39,366 nucleotides of DNA from Bacillota bacterium (GTDB lineage Bacteria; Bacillota; Clostridia; Oscillospirales; Ruminococcaceae), in assembly GCA_023443315.1 (NCBI GenBank), contig JAEZVA010000060.1, forward strand, positions 1-39,366, written 5' to 3'. The notes below the pieces were generated by a model. It was given only the letters and a program-made list of their open reading frames with translations. It did no database searches and had not been told where the DNA came from. This document shows, in pieces, positions 1 to 7,335 of this stretch; position 1 is the first letter of the stretch, and the number at the start of each line of letters is the position of its first letter. A program made the position numbers and the translations under genes.

Positions 1-26
1 ACTGTCATATGCAAGGAGGTGCGCCG

Positions 27-287
27 ATGCCTAATATTAAATCCGCAAAGAAACGAGTTAAGGTTACTCAGGTTAAGTATGCCCGTAACAAGGCGCTTAA
101 GAGCAGCCTTAAGACCATCATCAAGAATGCCGACGCTGCAGTTGCCGCGAACGCAGAGAATAAGGATTCAGCGGTAAGGCTTGCGGTAAAAAAGATCGAT
201 CAGGCCTGCGCGAAGGGCTTGCTGCATAAGAATACTGCTGCAAGAAAAAAGTCCGGTCTTGTAACTAAGCTAAACAAGGTTGGCTAA
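27..287 (+). CDS. rpsT: 30S ribosomal protein S20
   Basis: Primary rRNA-binding protein of the small ribosomal subunit, which binds 16S rRNA early in assembly. The 86-residue product begins MPNIKSAKKRVKV, the usual S20 opening, and is rich in Lys and Ala with the expected all-helical character (family length about 85-90). The ATG at 27 is chosen over the in-frame upstream ATG at 9 because AAGGAGG at 13-19 lies 7 bases before it and because S20 proteins start at MPN. It is the first gene in the window, its promoter lies outside, and it is followed at once by a strong terminator, so it is probably monocistronic here. Identification is very secure. Confidence 0.97.
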   Translation: MPNIKSAKKRVKVTQVKYARNKALKSSLKTIIKNADAAVAANAENKDSAVRLAVKKIDQACAKGLLHKNTAARKKSGLVTKLNKVG

Positions 288-315
288 CCTCTTTTTATCC
301 ATATTTGTTCAAAAC

Positions 316-350
316 AAAGCAGCTTCCTTTAACAAAAGGTGCTGCTTTTT
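316..350 (+). terminator. rho-independent terminator of rpsT
   Basis: AAAGCAGC (316-323) pairs with GCTGCTTT (341-348), with an inner CCTTT/AAAGG stem, and the hairpin ends in a T run. It lies 28 bases after the rpsT stop codon. Confidence 0.9.
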
Positions 351-379
351 GTTATTGTGATGATCGAGAGCCACCATTA

Positions 380-408
380 TTGACAAGCCCTATCGCTTAC
401 GGTATGAT
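380..408 (+). promoter_or_regulatory. sigma-A promoter for the 49-residue protein and cyclase genes
   Basis: TTGACA at 380-385 and TATGAT at 403-408 are separated by exactly 17 bases. This gives a transcript starting near 415 with a leader of about 140 bases before the ATG at 556. The leader holds only a weak 4-bp AGCC/GGCT hairpin followed by T residues near 472-490. I see no known riboswitch in it. Confidence 0.8.
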
Positions 409-555
409 TAACCTGAAATTTTATGATTTCGTATTAGTCGGCACGATTGATGTTTTGCCAATAGTACGGTGTAGCCTGACGGTGGCTTTTTAGCAATTGG
501 TGCTGACTGCCGTAATCGTCATCCGGCGTGCCAAAGAAAGGACGCGAACACCATT

Positions 556-705
556 ATGAGTAAGAATAACGCTATGCGCAACCTGTTTACCCTCATCGGT
601 GTGATTACCGTTGTAGCCACCACCGTTTTCTTTGTACTTCGTTACCTCGACAACCGCGCACACGAAGAGAAATGGAAGGATTACTTTGAGTGCGGTATCT
701 CGTAG
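556..705 (+). CDS. small single-pass membrane protein, 49 residues
   Basis: Unrecognised small protein. The ATG at 556 opens a 49-codon frame ending in TAG at 703-705. Residues 1-8 (MSKNNAMR) are polar and basic, residues 9-28 form one hydrophobic helix (LFTLIGVITVVATTVFFVLR), and a charged tail (HEEKWKDYFECG) follows. That is the layout of a single-span protein with a cytosolic N-terminus or a signal anchor. A GAAAGGA sequence near 536-542 could serve as ribosome binding site, though it sits 13 bases from the ATG, which is long. It is preceded by a consensus promoter and lies 67 bases before the diguanylate cyclase gene with no clear terminator between, so the two may be co-transcribed. The function is unknown. 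Confidence 0.65.
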   Translation: MSKNNAMRNLFTLIGVITVVATTVFFVLRYLDNRAHEEKWKDYFECGIS

Positions 706-772
706 ACCGCGGTCAAAGGAAGCAACAGGCAGGTAGCCTTCTGTTTAAAAAATCAAGCGATGGAGACGCGCG

Positions 773-1987
773 ATGAAAACACCCGGTAAATGGCAGTTTT
801 TTCTGCTTAACACACGGCCCGAAGAAGGGTTTACCAGGGATATTGCGAGCAAAATCGTACGCACATTGGAACTAAGCGTCCCATTTGTGCTTGCTTATGT
901 GGTTTACAGCATCACCCGTCTGCTTTCCCTGCGTGTCTTTGAACAAGCGGAAAAGCAGCTGGTTCTGGTGCATTGGTGGTATGCCCTTTTATCGGCGGCT
1001 GTACTTATCGTCGCGATCGTTTTTGGTCGTAACGTCCGACGTCATGCAACAAAGATGCTATCCATCTCGATAGCGTACAGCATTCTTTCCTGCCTATGGG
1101 CGGTGCTTTGCGTTTATCTTTCGCTTGACCGCTCTGACGACGCTACGGTTTATTATGTGGCAATCGTCACCATTGCGTCACTGAGCTACCTAAGACCCTT
1201 CGCATCGCTTGTACTTTTTTCTAGCAGCGAGGCACTGCTACTAACCCTTGCCGTCTCGGCAAAGGTTCCCCCCGAAAGCCTAATCGAGTACGCGATCGTG
1301 TCTACCATCATCACCGCCCTGTCGCTTATTATCTCCTATGCAAGGTACGCCAGCGCACGAACGGTATATTCCACACATCGTGCCGCTGTAGCAAAGCAAA
1401 AGGAGATTGAAGAGATTAACCGCAAGCTGCGGGTGCTGGTACACACCGACGACCTGACCGGTCTATACAACCGCCGGTTTTTGGACGATTTTTTGCCCAG
1501 CATCTGGAACGGCGCCATCGACAGCCACACGCCCCTTGCCTTTTTGATGCTGGATATTGACAATTTTAAAAAGTTAAACGACAGCGACGGACATCAGGCG
1601 GGCGACCGCTGCATCGTTCGCATTGCGCAGGTGCTTGCCCAGCAGACCGACCGCGGGCGGGATTATGTACTGCGTTACGGCGGCGAAGAATTTGTCGTTA
1701 TTATGGTGGGCGTTACACTCGAGCAGGCGATACAAACCGCCGAGCAGCTTCGCGCCGAGGTTGAGGGGCTGAAGATTCCAAATCGCGCCTCCTCACTTTC
1801 TGCTTCTGTTACCATCAGCATAGGGGTTTACCACGCCGTGCCCAGTACGGACTGTTCGTCTCGCCGCTTTTTCAGCCGTGCGGATGAGGCGATGTACGAA
1901 GCCAAGCGCGCGGGCAAAAACCGCGTCGTGGCGTTTTGCCAAAGCCCCGAACACCCGCCCGGTCATTACGAACGCGTACCGGTTTAA
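773..1987 (+). CDS. membrane-bound diguanylate cyclase (GGEEF domain)
   Basis: Predicted to make the second messenger c-di-GMP from two GTP. The 404-residue protein has about six hydrophobic helices in residues 33-192 (a membrane sensor region I cannot assign to a named family), a short linker helix at 200-222, and a complete GGDEF domain. The domain starts at DDLTGLYNRR (226-235) and includes the metal/substrate region DIDNFKKLND (261-270). The active-site signature is GGEEF at 303-307, a catalytically competent variant. An RxxD product-inhibition site (R294-D297) lies at the spacing seen in PleD, so feedback control by c-di-GMP is expected. No EAL or HD-GYP domain is present. The ATG at 773 has GGAG at 761-764. 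A strong terminator follows the gene. Confidence 0.93.
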   Translation: MKTPGKWQFFLLNTRPEEGFTRDIASKIVRTLELSVPFVLAYVVYSITRLLSLRVFEQAEKQLVLVHWWYALLSAAVLIVAIVFGRNVRRHATKMLSISIAYSILSCLWAVLCVYLSLDRSDDATVYYVAIVTIASLSYLRPFASLVLFSSSEALLLTLAVSAKVPPESLIEYAIVSTIITALSLIISYARYASARTVYSTHRAAVAKQKEIEEINRKLRVLVHTDDLTGLYNRRFLDDFLPSIWNGAIDSHTPLAFLMLDIDNFKKLNDSDGHQAGDRCIVRIAQVLAQQTDRGRDYVLRYGGEEFVVIMVGVTLEQAIQTAEQLRAEVEGLKIPNRASSLSASVTISIGVYHAVPSTDCSSRRFFSRADEAMYEAKRAGKNRVVAFCQSPEHPPGHYERVPV

Positions 1988-1999
1988 CAAGAATATTTT

Positions 2000-2029
2000 C
2001 GCCTCGGGTACATACCCGGGGCGTTTTTT
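2000..2029 (+). terminator. rho-independent terminator after the cyclase gene
   Basis: CGCC-t-CGGGT (2000-2009) pairs with ACCCG-g-GGCG (2014-2023) around a 4-base loop and is followed by six T residues. It starts 13 bases after the stop codon. Confidence 0.92.
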
Positions 2030-2129
2030 ATGCGGTTTGGAGGAAACCATATACTATATTGGTGCGAAAAGACCCCGTTTTAAATATGCTTAGTTTCTTG
2101 TATGTTCTGTAAAAAAAATATGAACTCCC

Positions 2130-2158
2130 TTGACAGTCAGCACATTCAGTTGTACTAT
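2130..2158 (+). promoter_or_regulatory. sigma-A promoter of the hrcA-grpE-dnaK operon
   Basis: TTGACA at 2130-2135 and TACTAT at 2153-2158 have a 17-base spacer. The CIRCE operator begins 9 bases after the -10 box, so bound HrcA would cover the transcription start. Confidence 0.9.
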
Positions 2159-2166
2159 AAGAATTG

Positions 2167-2193
2167 TTAGCACTCTTGATAATCGAGTGCTAA
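2167..2193 (+). promoter_or_regulatory. CIRCE heat-shock operator
   Basis: A perfect TTAGCACTC, 9-base spacer, GAGTGCTAA inverted repeat, matching the CIRCE consensus at every arm position. It is the binding site of HrcA, whose gene follows, so the operon represses itself and is induced when HrcA loses activity in heat shock. No second CIRCE is seen before dnaJ. Confidence 0.97.
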
Positions 2194-2225
2194 AATTACG
2201 GTCAATCCAAGTGAGGTGAGCAGGA

Positions 2226-3275
2226 ATGGAGCTGGACGCGAGAAAGCAAAAGGTGCTTTGCGCCATTATAGAAAGCTATATCGAAACGGGCGAGCCCGTC
2301 GGTTCGCGTACCCTTGCCGAGCATTTTGGCATGTCGGTATCCTCCGCCACCCTGCGCAACGAGATGGCGGCACTTTCGGATATGGGATACCTAGAGCAGC
2401 CGCATACCTCGGCGGGACGTGTGCCCTCTCACCTGGGCTTTCGCTTCTATATCGACCGGCTGATGAACAAAAAGCCGCTGACCGAAGACGAAAAGCAGAG
2501 TATTGATGAGTTGTTCCGCGACGCCGAGCCAAACCCCAGCGCAATTTTAGAGGAAGCTGGGCAGGTTTTGGCAAGCAAAACCGGCTGTGCCGCCATCAGC
2601 ACCACCCCCACCACCCTTGGCGGTGGCACTGCGCACATCGAGCTGGTGCCCACGGGGCGTAAGCTGTATCTGCTGCTATTTTTAACCTCTGCGGGCGTTG
2701 TGAAGCACAAGGTGTGCCGCATTGAGTTTGAGGTAAGCAGCGAAGCGGTTTTGCGGTTTGTGCGCATGATTAACGATCGCATTGAATCGGTGGCGGTTGA
2801 GGAGATTACCCCCGCGTTTATTCAAACCCTTGCCGCAAGCATGGGCGAATACGCGCTGAGCTTTTCTCCGATTATCTTTGCCCTGTATGAGCTTGCGCGC
2901 GAGGCGTGCTCGGGCGAATTGATTGTAGAAGGACAAAATAACCTGTTATTATACAGCGAGCTGGTTACCGCTGCCAGAGATCTTCTGGGCTTTTTGTCCC
3001 GCGAGGATGAGCTTTTAAACCTGCTCTCCCACGGTAGTGCCCCCCTTGCATTGGGCGGTAACTCAATGAACGTTTTGCTTGGCAAGGAGCTCAAAATGAG
3101 CGAGCTCTCTGATATCGGCATCATCGTCACGCGTTACCGTTTTGGTAAAGACGCGGGCGGCGCCATCGGGGTTTTGGGCCCCGCGCGCATTGATTATGCC
3201 AAGATTATTCCCTATATCGAATACCTCGCGCTGGGGTTGGGCAGGCTGTTAAACGATACGTTTGACGAGTCTTAA
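2226..3275 (+). CDS. hrcA: heat-inducible transcription repressor HrcA
   Basis: Repressor of class I heat-shock genes, which binds CIRCE as a dimer and is kept active by GroEL in well-studied Firmicutes. The 349-residue product has the N-terminal winged helix typical of the family (residues 1-75, with ETGEPVGSRTLAE and SSATLRNEMAALSDMGYLEQPHTSAGR). A GAF-like and dimerisation region follows, and the C-terminus contains GPARIDYAKIIPYIEYLA, also a family hallmark. Length is normal. The ATG at 2226 follows GAGGTGA at 2213-2219. It is first in hrcA-grpE-dnaK and lies directly behind its own operator. Confidence 0.97.
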   Translation: MELDARKQKVLCAIIESYIETGEPVGSRTLAEHFGMSVSSATLRNEMAALSDMGYLEQPHTSAGRVPSHLGFRFYIDRLMNKKPLTEDEKQSIDELFRDAEPNPSAILEEAGQVLASKTGCAAISTTPTTLGGGTAHIELVPTGRKLYLLLFLTSAGVVKHKVCRIEFEVSSEAVLRFVRMINDRIESVAVEEITPAFIQTLAASMGEYALSFSPIIFALYELAREACSGELIVEGQNNLLLYSELVTAARDLLGFLSREDELLNLLSHGSAPLALGGNSMNVLLGKELKMSELSDIGIIVTRYRFGKDAGGAIGVLGPARIDYAKIIPYIEYLALGLGRLLNDTFDES

Positions 3276-3324
3276 ATCAGTCTTTGCCCCCAAGCGTTAC
3301 AACACCAAAGGAGGAACCCAAACG

Positions 3325-3915
3325 ATGACCGATACAGCCCAGCACAACCAGCCTGCCCCCGAGCAGGAGGCGGCGTGCGACACGGTCCCGCACAAGGACA
3401 AGGAAGAAAAGAGCAAAAAGAACAAGGCGGGCACAAAGGATGCGGCACAGCTTGCAAAACAGCTAGAAGAGGCCGAGACCTACGCGCAAAAGCAGGAGGA
3501 GCAACTAAAGGAACTCAACAACCGCCTGCTGCGCACCATGGCGGAGTATGACAACTTCCGCAAGCGCTCCCAGAAGGAGAAGGATTTGATCTTCCCCGAG
3601 GCGATCAAGACAGCTTCGGAGACCCTGCTGCCGGTGCTTGATAACTTTGAGCGTGCGCTGGATGCCCCAACAACCGACGAGGAATTTAAAAAGGGCGTTG
3701 CGATGATCTTTACGATGATGCAGGAGTCGTTTAAAAAGCTGGGCGTGGAGGAGATTGACGCCCTAAACCAGCCCTTTAACCCCGAGCTACACAACGCCGT
3801 GATGCACGTAGAGGACGAAGCATTGCCGGAAAGCACGGTATGTGAGGTTTTTGCAAAGGGCTACAAGCTTGGCGACCTTGTCATCCGTCACGCGATGGTT
3901 AAGGTGGCGAATTAA
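3325..3915 (+). CDS. grpE: nucleotide exchange factor GrpE
   Basis: Co-chaperone that releases ADP from DnaK. The 196-residue product has a charged, disordered N-terminus (about 1-50, Lys/Glu rich), a long coiled-coil helix (about 50-110, with RLLRTMAEYDNFRKRSQKEK) and the C-terminal beta domain with FNPELHNAVMHVED and GYKLGDLVIRHAMVKV, as in GrpE. The ATG at 3325 is preferred to an in-frame start at 3262 because AGGAGG lies at 3309-3314 and the upstream codons overlap hrcA. It sits 49 bases after hrcA. A weak 4-bp hairpin with a T run (3935-3958) lies between grpE and dnaK and might reduce read-through, though dnaK has its own strong ribosome binding site. Confidence 0.96.
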   Translation: MTDTAQHNQPAPEQEAACDTVPHKDKEEKSKKNKAGTKDAAQLAKQLEEAETYAQKQEEQLKELNNRLLRTMAEYDNFRKRSQKEKDLIFPEAIKTASETLLPVLDNFERALDAPTTDEEFKKGVAMIFTMMQESFKKLGVEEIDALNQPFNPELHNAVMHVEDEALPESTVCEVFAKGYKLGDLVIRHAMVKVAN

Positions 3916-4003
3916 CTCGATTTAACCATTGTTTGCAGCATAACATTCTGCCTTTTTTGTTTGCGACAGTATATAGATTTGATTATTTTGGGAGGATTAT
4001 ATT

Positions 4004-5842
4004 ATGGGTAAAATTATCGGTATAGACCTTGGCACAACCAACTCCTGCGTTTCGGTGATGGAGGGCGGCGAGCCCGTTGTTATTGCCAACGCCGAGGGTG
4101 CGCGCACAACCCCGTCGGTCGTGGCGTTTTCCAAATCTGGCGAGCGCATGGTTGGTCAGGTTGCAAAGCGTCAGGCCATTACAAACCCCGACCGCACCAT
4201 TGCGTCGATTAAGCGCAAGATGGGCACCAGCGAAAAGGTGACGATTGACGGTCGTGGCTACACCCCGCAGGAGATCTCTGCCATGGTGCTGCAAAAGCTC
4301 AAGGCGGACGCAGAGGGCTATCTTGGCGAGACGATTAGCGAGGCGGTTATTACCGTACCCGCATACTTCACCGACGCACAGCGTCAGGCGACCAAGGATG
4401 CGGGCAAGATCGCCGGTCTTGAGGTGAAGCGCATCATCAACGAGCCTACGGCTGCGGCACTTGCCTACGGCATTGACAAAGAGAATGACCAGAAGGTTAT
4501 GGTATACGACTTAGGCGGCGGTACGTTTGACGTTTCGATTATCGAGATGGGCGACGGCGTACAAGAGGTGCTTGCCACAGCGGGTAACAACAACCTGGGT
4601 GGCGACGATTTTGACGAGCGCGTCATCAAGTACCTTGCTGCAGAGTTTAAAAAGGACAGCGGCATCGACCTTTCTGCCGACAAGATGGCGATGCAGCGCT
4701 TGAAAGAGGCTGCCGAGAAGGCAAAGATCGAGCTTTCGGGCGTTACCTCCTCCTCCATCAACCTGCCGTTTATCACGGCGGACGCCTCGGGACCCAAGCA
4801 CCTTGACGTTACACTGACCCGCGCGAAGTTCAACGAGCTGACTGCCGACCTTGTAGAGGCAACCGTCGGTCCCGTGCGCCAGGCGCTGAAGGACTCGGGT
4901 CTTGACCCCTCTCAGCTTGACAAGGTTCTGCTTGTGGGTGGTTCTACCCGCATCCCCGCTGTACAGGATGCTGTAAAACGTCTGACCGGCAAGGATCCGT
5001 TTAAGGGCATTAACCCCGACGAGTGCGTTGCGGTGGGTGCCGCGCTGCAGGCGGGTGTTCTGGGCGGCGAGGTAAAGGGGCTGCTGCTGCTTGACGTAAC
5101 CCCCCTGTCTCTGGGCATCGAGACCTTGGGCGGCGTTTCCACCAAGGTAATTGAGCGCAATACCACCATTCCCTCTAAAAAATCGCAGGTGTTCTCCACC
5201 GCCGCAGACAGCCAGACCTCGGTAGAGGTTCATGTTCTGCAGGGCGAGCGCGAGTTTGCTAAGGATAACAAGACCCTCGGGTTGTTTCGCCTTGACGGCA
5301 TTCCGCCAGCACCCAGAGGTGTGCCGCAGATTGAGGTAACCTTTGACATCGACGCAAACGGCATTGTTCACGTTTCGGCAAAGGACCTTGGCACCGGCAA
5401 GGAGCAGCACATCACCATCACCGCGTCTACCAACATGAACAAGGACGACATCGACAAGGCGGTTAAAGAAGCCGAGCAGTTTGCCGCCGAGGATAAGAAG
5501 ATGCGCGAGGCCCTTGACATCCGCAACGGCGCAGACCAGATGGTCTACCAGTCCGAAAAGACGATTACCGACCTTGGCGATAAGCTAGAAGCCGCCGACA
5601 AGAGCGAGCTTGAGACGAAGATTGCCGCGCTAAAAGAGGCGCTCAAGGGCGATAACCTTGACGACATCAAGGCAAAGCAGGAGGACCTGCAGAAGAAGTT
5701 CTACGAGGTATCGTCCAAGGTGTACCAGCAGGCTGCCCCACAGGACGGCGCACCCGGTGCCGCACCCGGACCCGACCCCGCAGGCGCAAACGGCGACCCC
5801 GTTGTAGACGCCGAGTACCGCGAGGTTGACGACAACAAATAA
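4004..5842 (+). CDS. dnaK: molecular chaperone DnaK (Hsp70)
   Basis: ATP-dependent Hsp70 chaperone of the cytosol. The 612-residue protein begins MGKIIGIDLGTTNSCVSV (ATP phosphate-binding loop) and carries the second phosphate motif DLGGGTFDVSI near residue 170 and the adenosine motif VGGSTRIPAV near 310. The interdomain linker LLLLDVTPLSLGIET follows near 360. A substrate-binding domain and helical lid come next, and the disordered tail ends DAEYREVDDNK, as is common in Firmicutes. Length is normal for Gram-positive DnaK. The ATG at 4004 follows GGGAGG at 3990-3995. Transcribed with hrcA and grpE from the CIRCE promoter. Confidence 0.98.
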   Translation: MGKIIGIDLGTTNSCVSVMEGGEPVVIANAEGARTTPSVVAFSKSGERMVGQVAKRQAITNPDRTIASIKRKMGTSEKVTIDGRGYTPQEISAMVLQKLKADAEGYLGETISEAVITVPAYFTDAQRQATKDAGKIAGLEVKRIINEPTAAALAYGIDKENDQKVMVYDLGGGTFDVSIIEMGDGVQEVLATAGNNNLGGDDFDERVIKYLAAEFKKDSGIDLSADKMAMQRLKEAAEKAKIELSGVTSSSINLPFITADASGPKHLDVTLTRAKFNELTADLVEATVGPVRQALKDSGLDPSQLDKVLLVGGSTRIPAVQDAVKRLTGKDPFKGINPDECVAVGAALQAGVLGGEVKGLLLLDVTPLSLGIETLGGVSTKVIERNTTIPSKKSQVFSTAADSQTSVEVHVLQGEREFAKDNKTLGLFRLDGIPPAPRGVPQIEVTFDIDANGIVHVSAKDLGTGKEQHITITASTNMNKDDIDKAVKEAEQFAAEDKKMREALDIRNGADQMVYQSEKTITDLGDKLEAADKSELETKIAALKEALKGDNLDDIKAKQEDLQKKFYEVSSKVYQQAAPQDGAPGAAPGPDPAGANGDPVVDAEYREVDDNK

Positions 5843-5865
5843 TTCTCAGCTTTAATAACCTTACC

Positions 5866-5902
5866 AAGGGCGGGAGCCATCCCGCCCTTGCCTTTGGTTT
5901 TT
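5866..5902 (+). terminator. probable terminator of the hrcA-grpE-dnaK operon
   Basis: A 9-bp perfect stem, AAGGGCGGG (5866-5874) with CCCGCCCTT (5881-5889), lies just after dnaK. The T run (5898-5902) is 8 bases beyond the stem, so termination may be partial. Confidence 0.6.
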
Positions 5903-5945
5903 GTGCTGTTTTTACCCGAGAACTGTATTATTTAGTGCGGCGGTA

Positions 5946-5954
5946 TGATATAAT
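5946..5954 (+). promoter_or_regulatory. extended -10 promoter of dnaJ
   Basis: TGATATAAT is a TGnTATAAT extended -10 box, without a convincing -35 hexamer at the usual distance. It suggests that dnaJ is transcribed separately from, and less tightly heat-controlled than, the CIRCE operon. Confidence 0.55.
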
Positions 5955-6029
5955 TCGAAAGGCGACTTTGGCTGTATTGGATACGGTCGCTATTACATTT
6001 GCAACTTCCCTGGGAAAGGATTGATAACC

Positions 6030-7178
6030 TTGCCTGACAAGAGAGACTATTACGAGGTCTTAGGGGTGTCTAAGGGCTGCACCGAGGACGAGATGAAAAA
6101 GGCGTACCGTGTGCTCGCCAAGAAATATCACCCTGATTTAAACCCGAATGATAAAGAAGCGGAAGCCAAGTTTAAAGAGGCCAACGAGGCGTACGAGGTC
6201 TTAAGCGATGCCGATAAACGCCGCAAGTACGACCAGTTTGGTCACGCGGGGGTAGACCCCAGCTACGGCGGTGGCGGCGCATACGGCGGCGCGGGCATGG
6301 ATTTTGGCGATCTTGGCGACATCTTCGAAAGCTTTTTTGGCGGGGGGATGGGCGGTAGCTCGCGCACCCGCAACCCCAATGCCCCGCAACGCGGCGGCGA
6401 TATCCGAATGGGGCTTTCTATCTCGTTTATGGAGGCGGCTAAGGGATGCCGCAAAGAGATTGAGGTCGCACGGTACGAGCAGTGCGACGAGTGCACAGGC
6501 TCCGGCTCCGAAAAGGGCAGCTCGCCAGAGACCTGCTCCGAATGCGGTGGCAGCGGTCAGGTGCGCACCTCGCAGCGCACGATGTTTGGCGTAATACAGA
6601 GCACCAAGACCTGTCCGCGATGCAACGGACGCGGTAAGCTAATTAAAAAGCCGTGCCCAAAATGCGGCGGCGCGGGGCGGCTTCGCCGGGCACGCAAGCT
6701 CGAGATTGCCATACCCGCCGGAATTGACGACGGGCAGACGTTTGCAATTCGCGGTCAGGGTGACAACGGGCTTAACGGTGGACCTCCCGGCGACGTGAAC
6801 GTCACCGTTACCGTTCGTCCCGATGCACTATTTGAGCGCGACGGCTACAATGTTTGGTGCGACATCCCCATCACCTTTACACAAGCGGCACTGGGTGCTA
6901 AGATCGTTGTGCCCACCATCGACGGAAAGGTAGAGTACGAGGTTCCTGCCGGTACGCAGTCGGGCACTGTGTTCCGCTTAAAGAACAAGGGCATTACCGC
7001 AATTAATGCGCGAAGCCGCGGCGACCAGTATGTGCGCGTAACCGTTGAGGTGCCGCGCAACCTAAACAACAAGCAAAAGAACGCCCTTAAGGATTTTGAG
7101 TCGCTGCTGAGCGACGACGGAAACTACGAAAAGCGCAAGAGCTTTTTTGATAAGCTAAAGGATTGGGTAAACGAGTAG
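6030..7178 (+). CDS. dnaJ: chaperone protein DnaJ (Hsp40)
   Basis: Co-chaperone that delivers clients to DnaK and stimulates its ATPase. The 382-residue protein has a J domain (1-70) with the HPD tripeptide in KKYHPDLNP and a short Gly/Phe-rich stretch (about 75-120). The zinc-binding domain has four CxxCxGxG-type repeats (CDECTGSG, CSECGGSG, CPRCNGRG, CPKCGGAG), and two beta-sandwich client-binding domains follow. A TTG start at 6030 is preferred to the in-frame TTG at 6021: it leaves 9 bases to the AAAGGA at 6015-6020 and gives the usual MxDKRDYYEVLGV opening. All family features are intact. Confidence 0.96.
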   Translation: MPDKRDYYEVLGVSKGCTEDEMKKAYRVLAKKYHPDLNPNDKEAEAKFKEANEAYEVLSDADKRRKYDQFGHAGVDPSYGGGGAYGGAGMDFGDLGDIFESFFGGGMGGSSRTRNPNAPQRGGDIRMGLSISFMEAAKGCRKEIEVARYEQCDECTGSGSEKGSSPETCSECGGSGQVRTSQRTMFGVIQSTKTCPRCNGRGKLIKKPCPKCGGAGRLRRARKLEIAIPAGIDDGQTFAIRGQGDNGLNGGPPGDVNVTVTVRPDALFERDGYNVWCDIPITFTQAALGAKIVVPTIDGKVEYEVPAGTQSGTVFRLKNKGITAINARSRGDQYVRVTVEVPRNLNNKQKNALKDFESLLSDDGNYEKRKSFFDKLKDWVNE

Positions 7179-7200
7179 CCCCATACAACATAACATCCCA

Positions 7201-7230
7201 AAACGCAGAGCACATAATGCTCTGCGTTTT
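7201..7230 (+). terminator. rho-independent terminator of dnaJ
   Basis: CGCAGAGCA (7204-7212) pairs with TGCTCTGCG (7218-7226) around a 5-base loop, with A residues before and T residues after the stem. It starts 22 bases after dnaJ. Confidence 0.92.
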
Positions 7231-7284
7231 CTTTGTGTCTGGTTTATGCTTCCTACTGTTTGTGTATAATCTGCCTTTACTGCG

Positions 7285-7313
7285 AAATACTACAAACATG
7301 CTTTTTCATATTC
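7285..7313 (+). promoter_or_regulatory. possible sporulation (sigma-G-like) promoter
   Basis: AAATA (7285-7289) and CATATTC (7307-7313), separated by 17 bases, resemble the forespore sigma-G pattern (GNATA, CATNNTA) with one mismatch in each box. A forespore promoter would suit a germination-receptor operon. A TATAAT at 7265-7270 lacks a good -35. The call is weak. Confidence 0.25.
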
Positions 7314-7335
7314 TTCTAAAAAGGGCGGTTGTCTC

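Noticed and set aside
305..493. 62-codon plus-strand frame just after rpsT
   Set aside because: It runs through the rpsT terminator and the next promoter, has no ribosome binding site, and its product looks like random translation.
411..555. Possible c-di-GMP riboswitch in the leader upstream of the cyclase gene
   Set aside because: No conserved GEMM core was found in this leader.
3935..3958. Terminator between grpE and dnaK
   Set aside because: The stem is only 4 bp (GCAG/CTGC) although a T run follows. Full termination here would separate dnaK from its CIRCE promoter.
4511..5410. 299-codon minus-strand frame opposite dnaK
   Set aside because: It is a shadow of the strongly biased dnaK codon usage, with no ribosome site and no recognisable domain.
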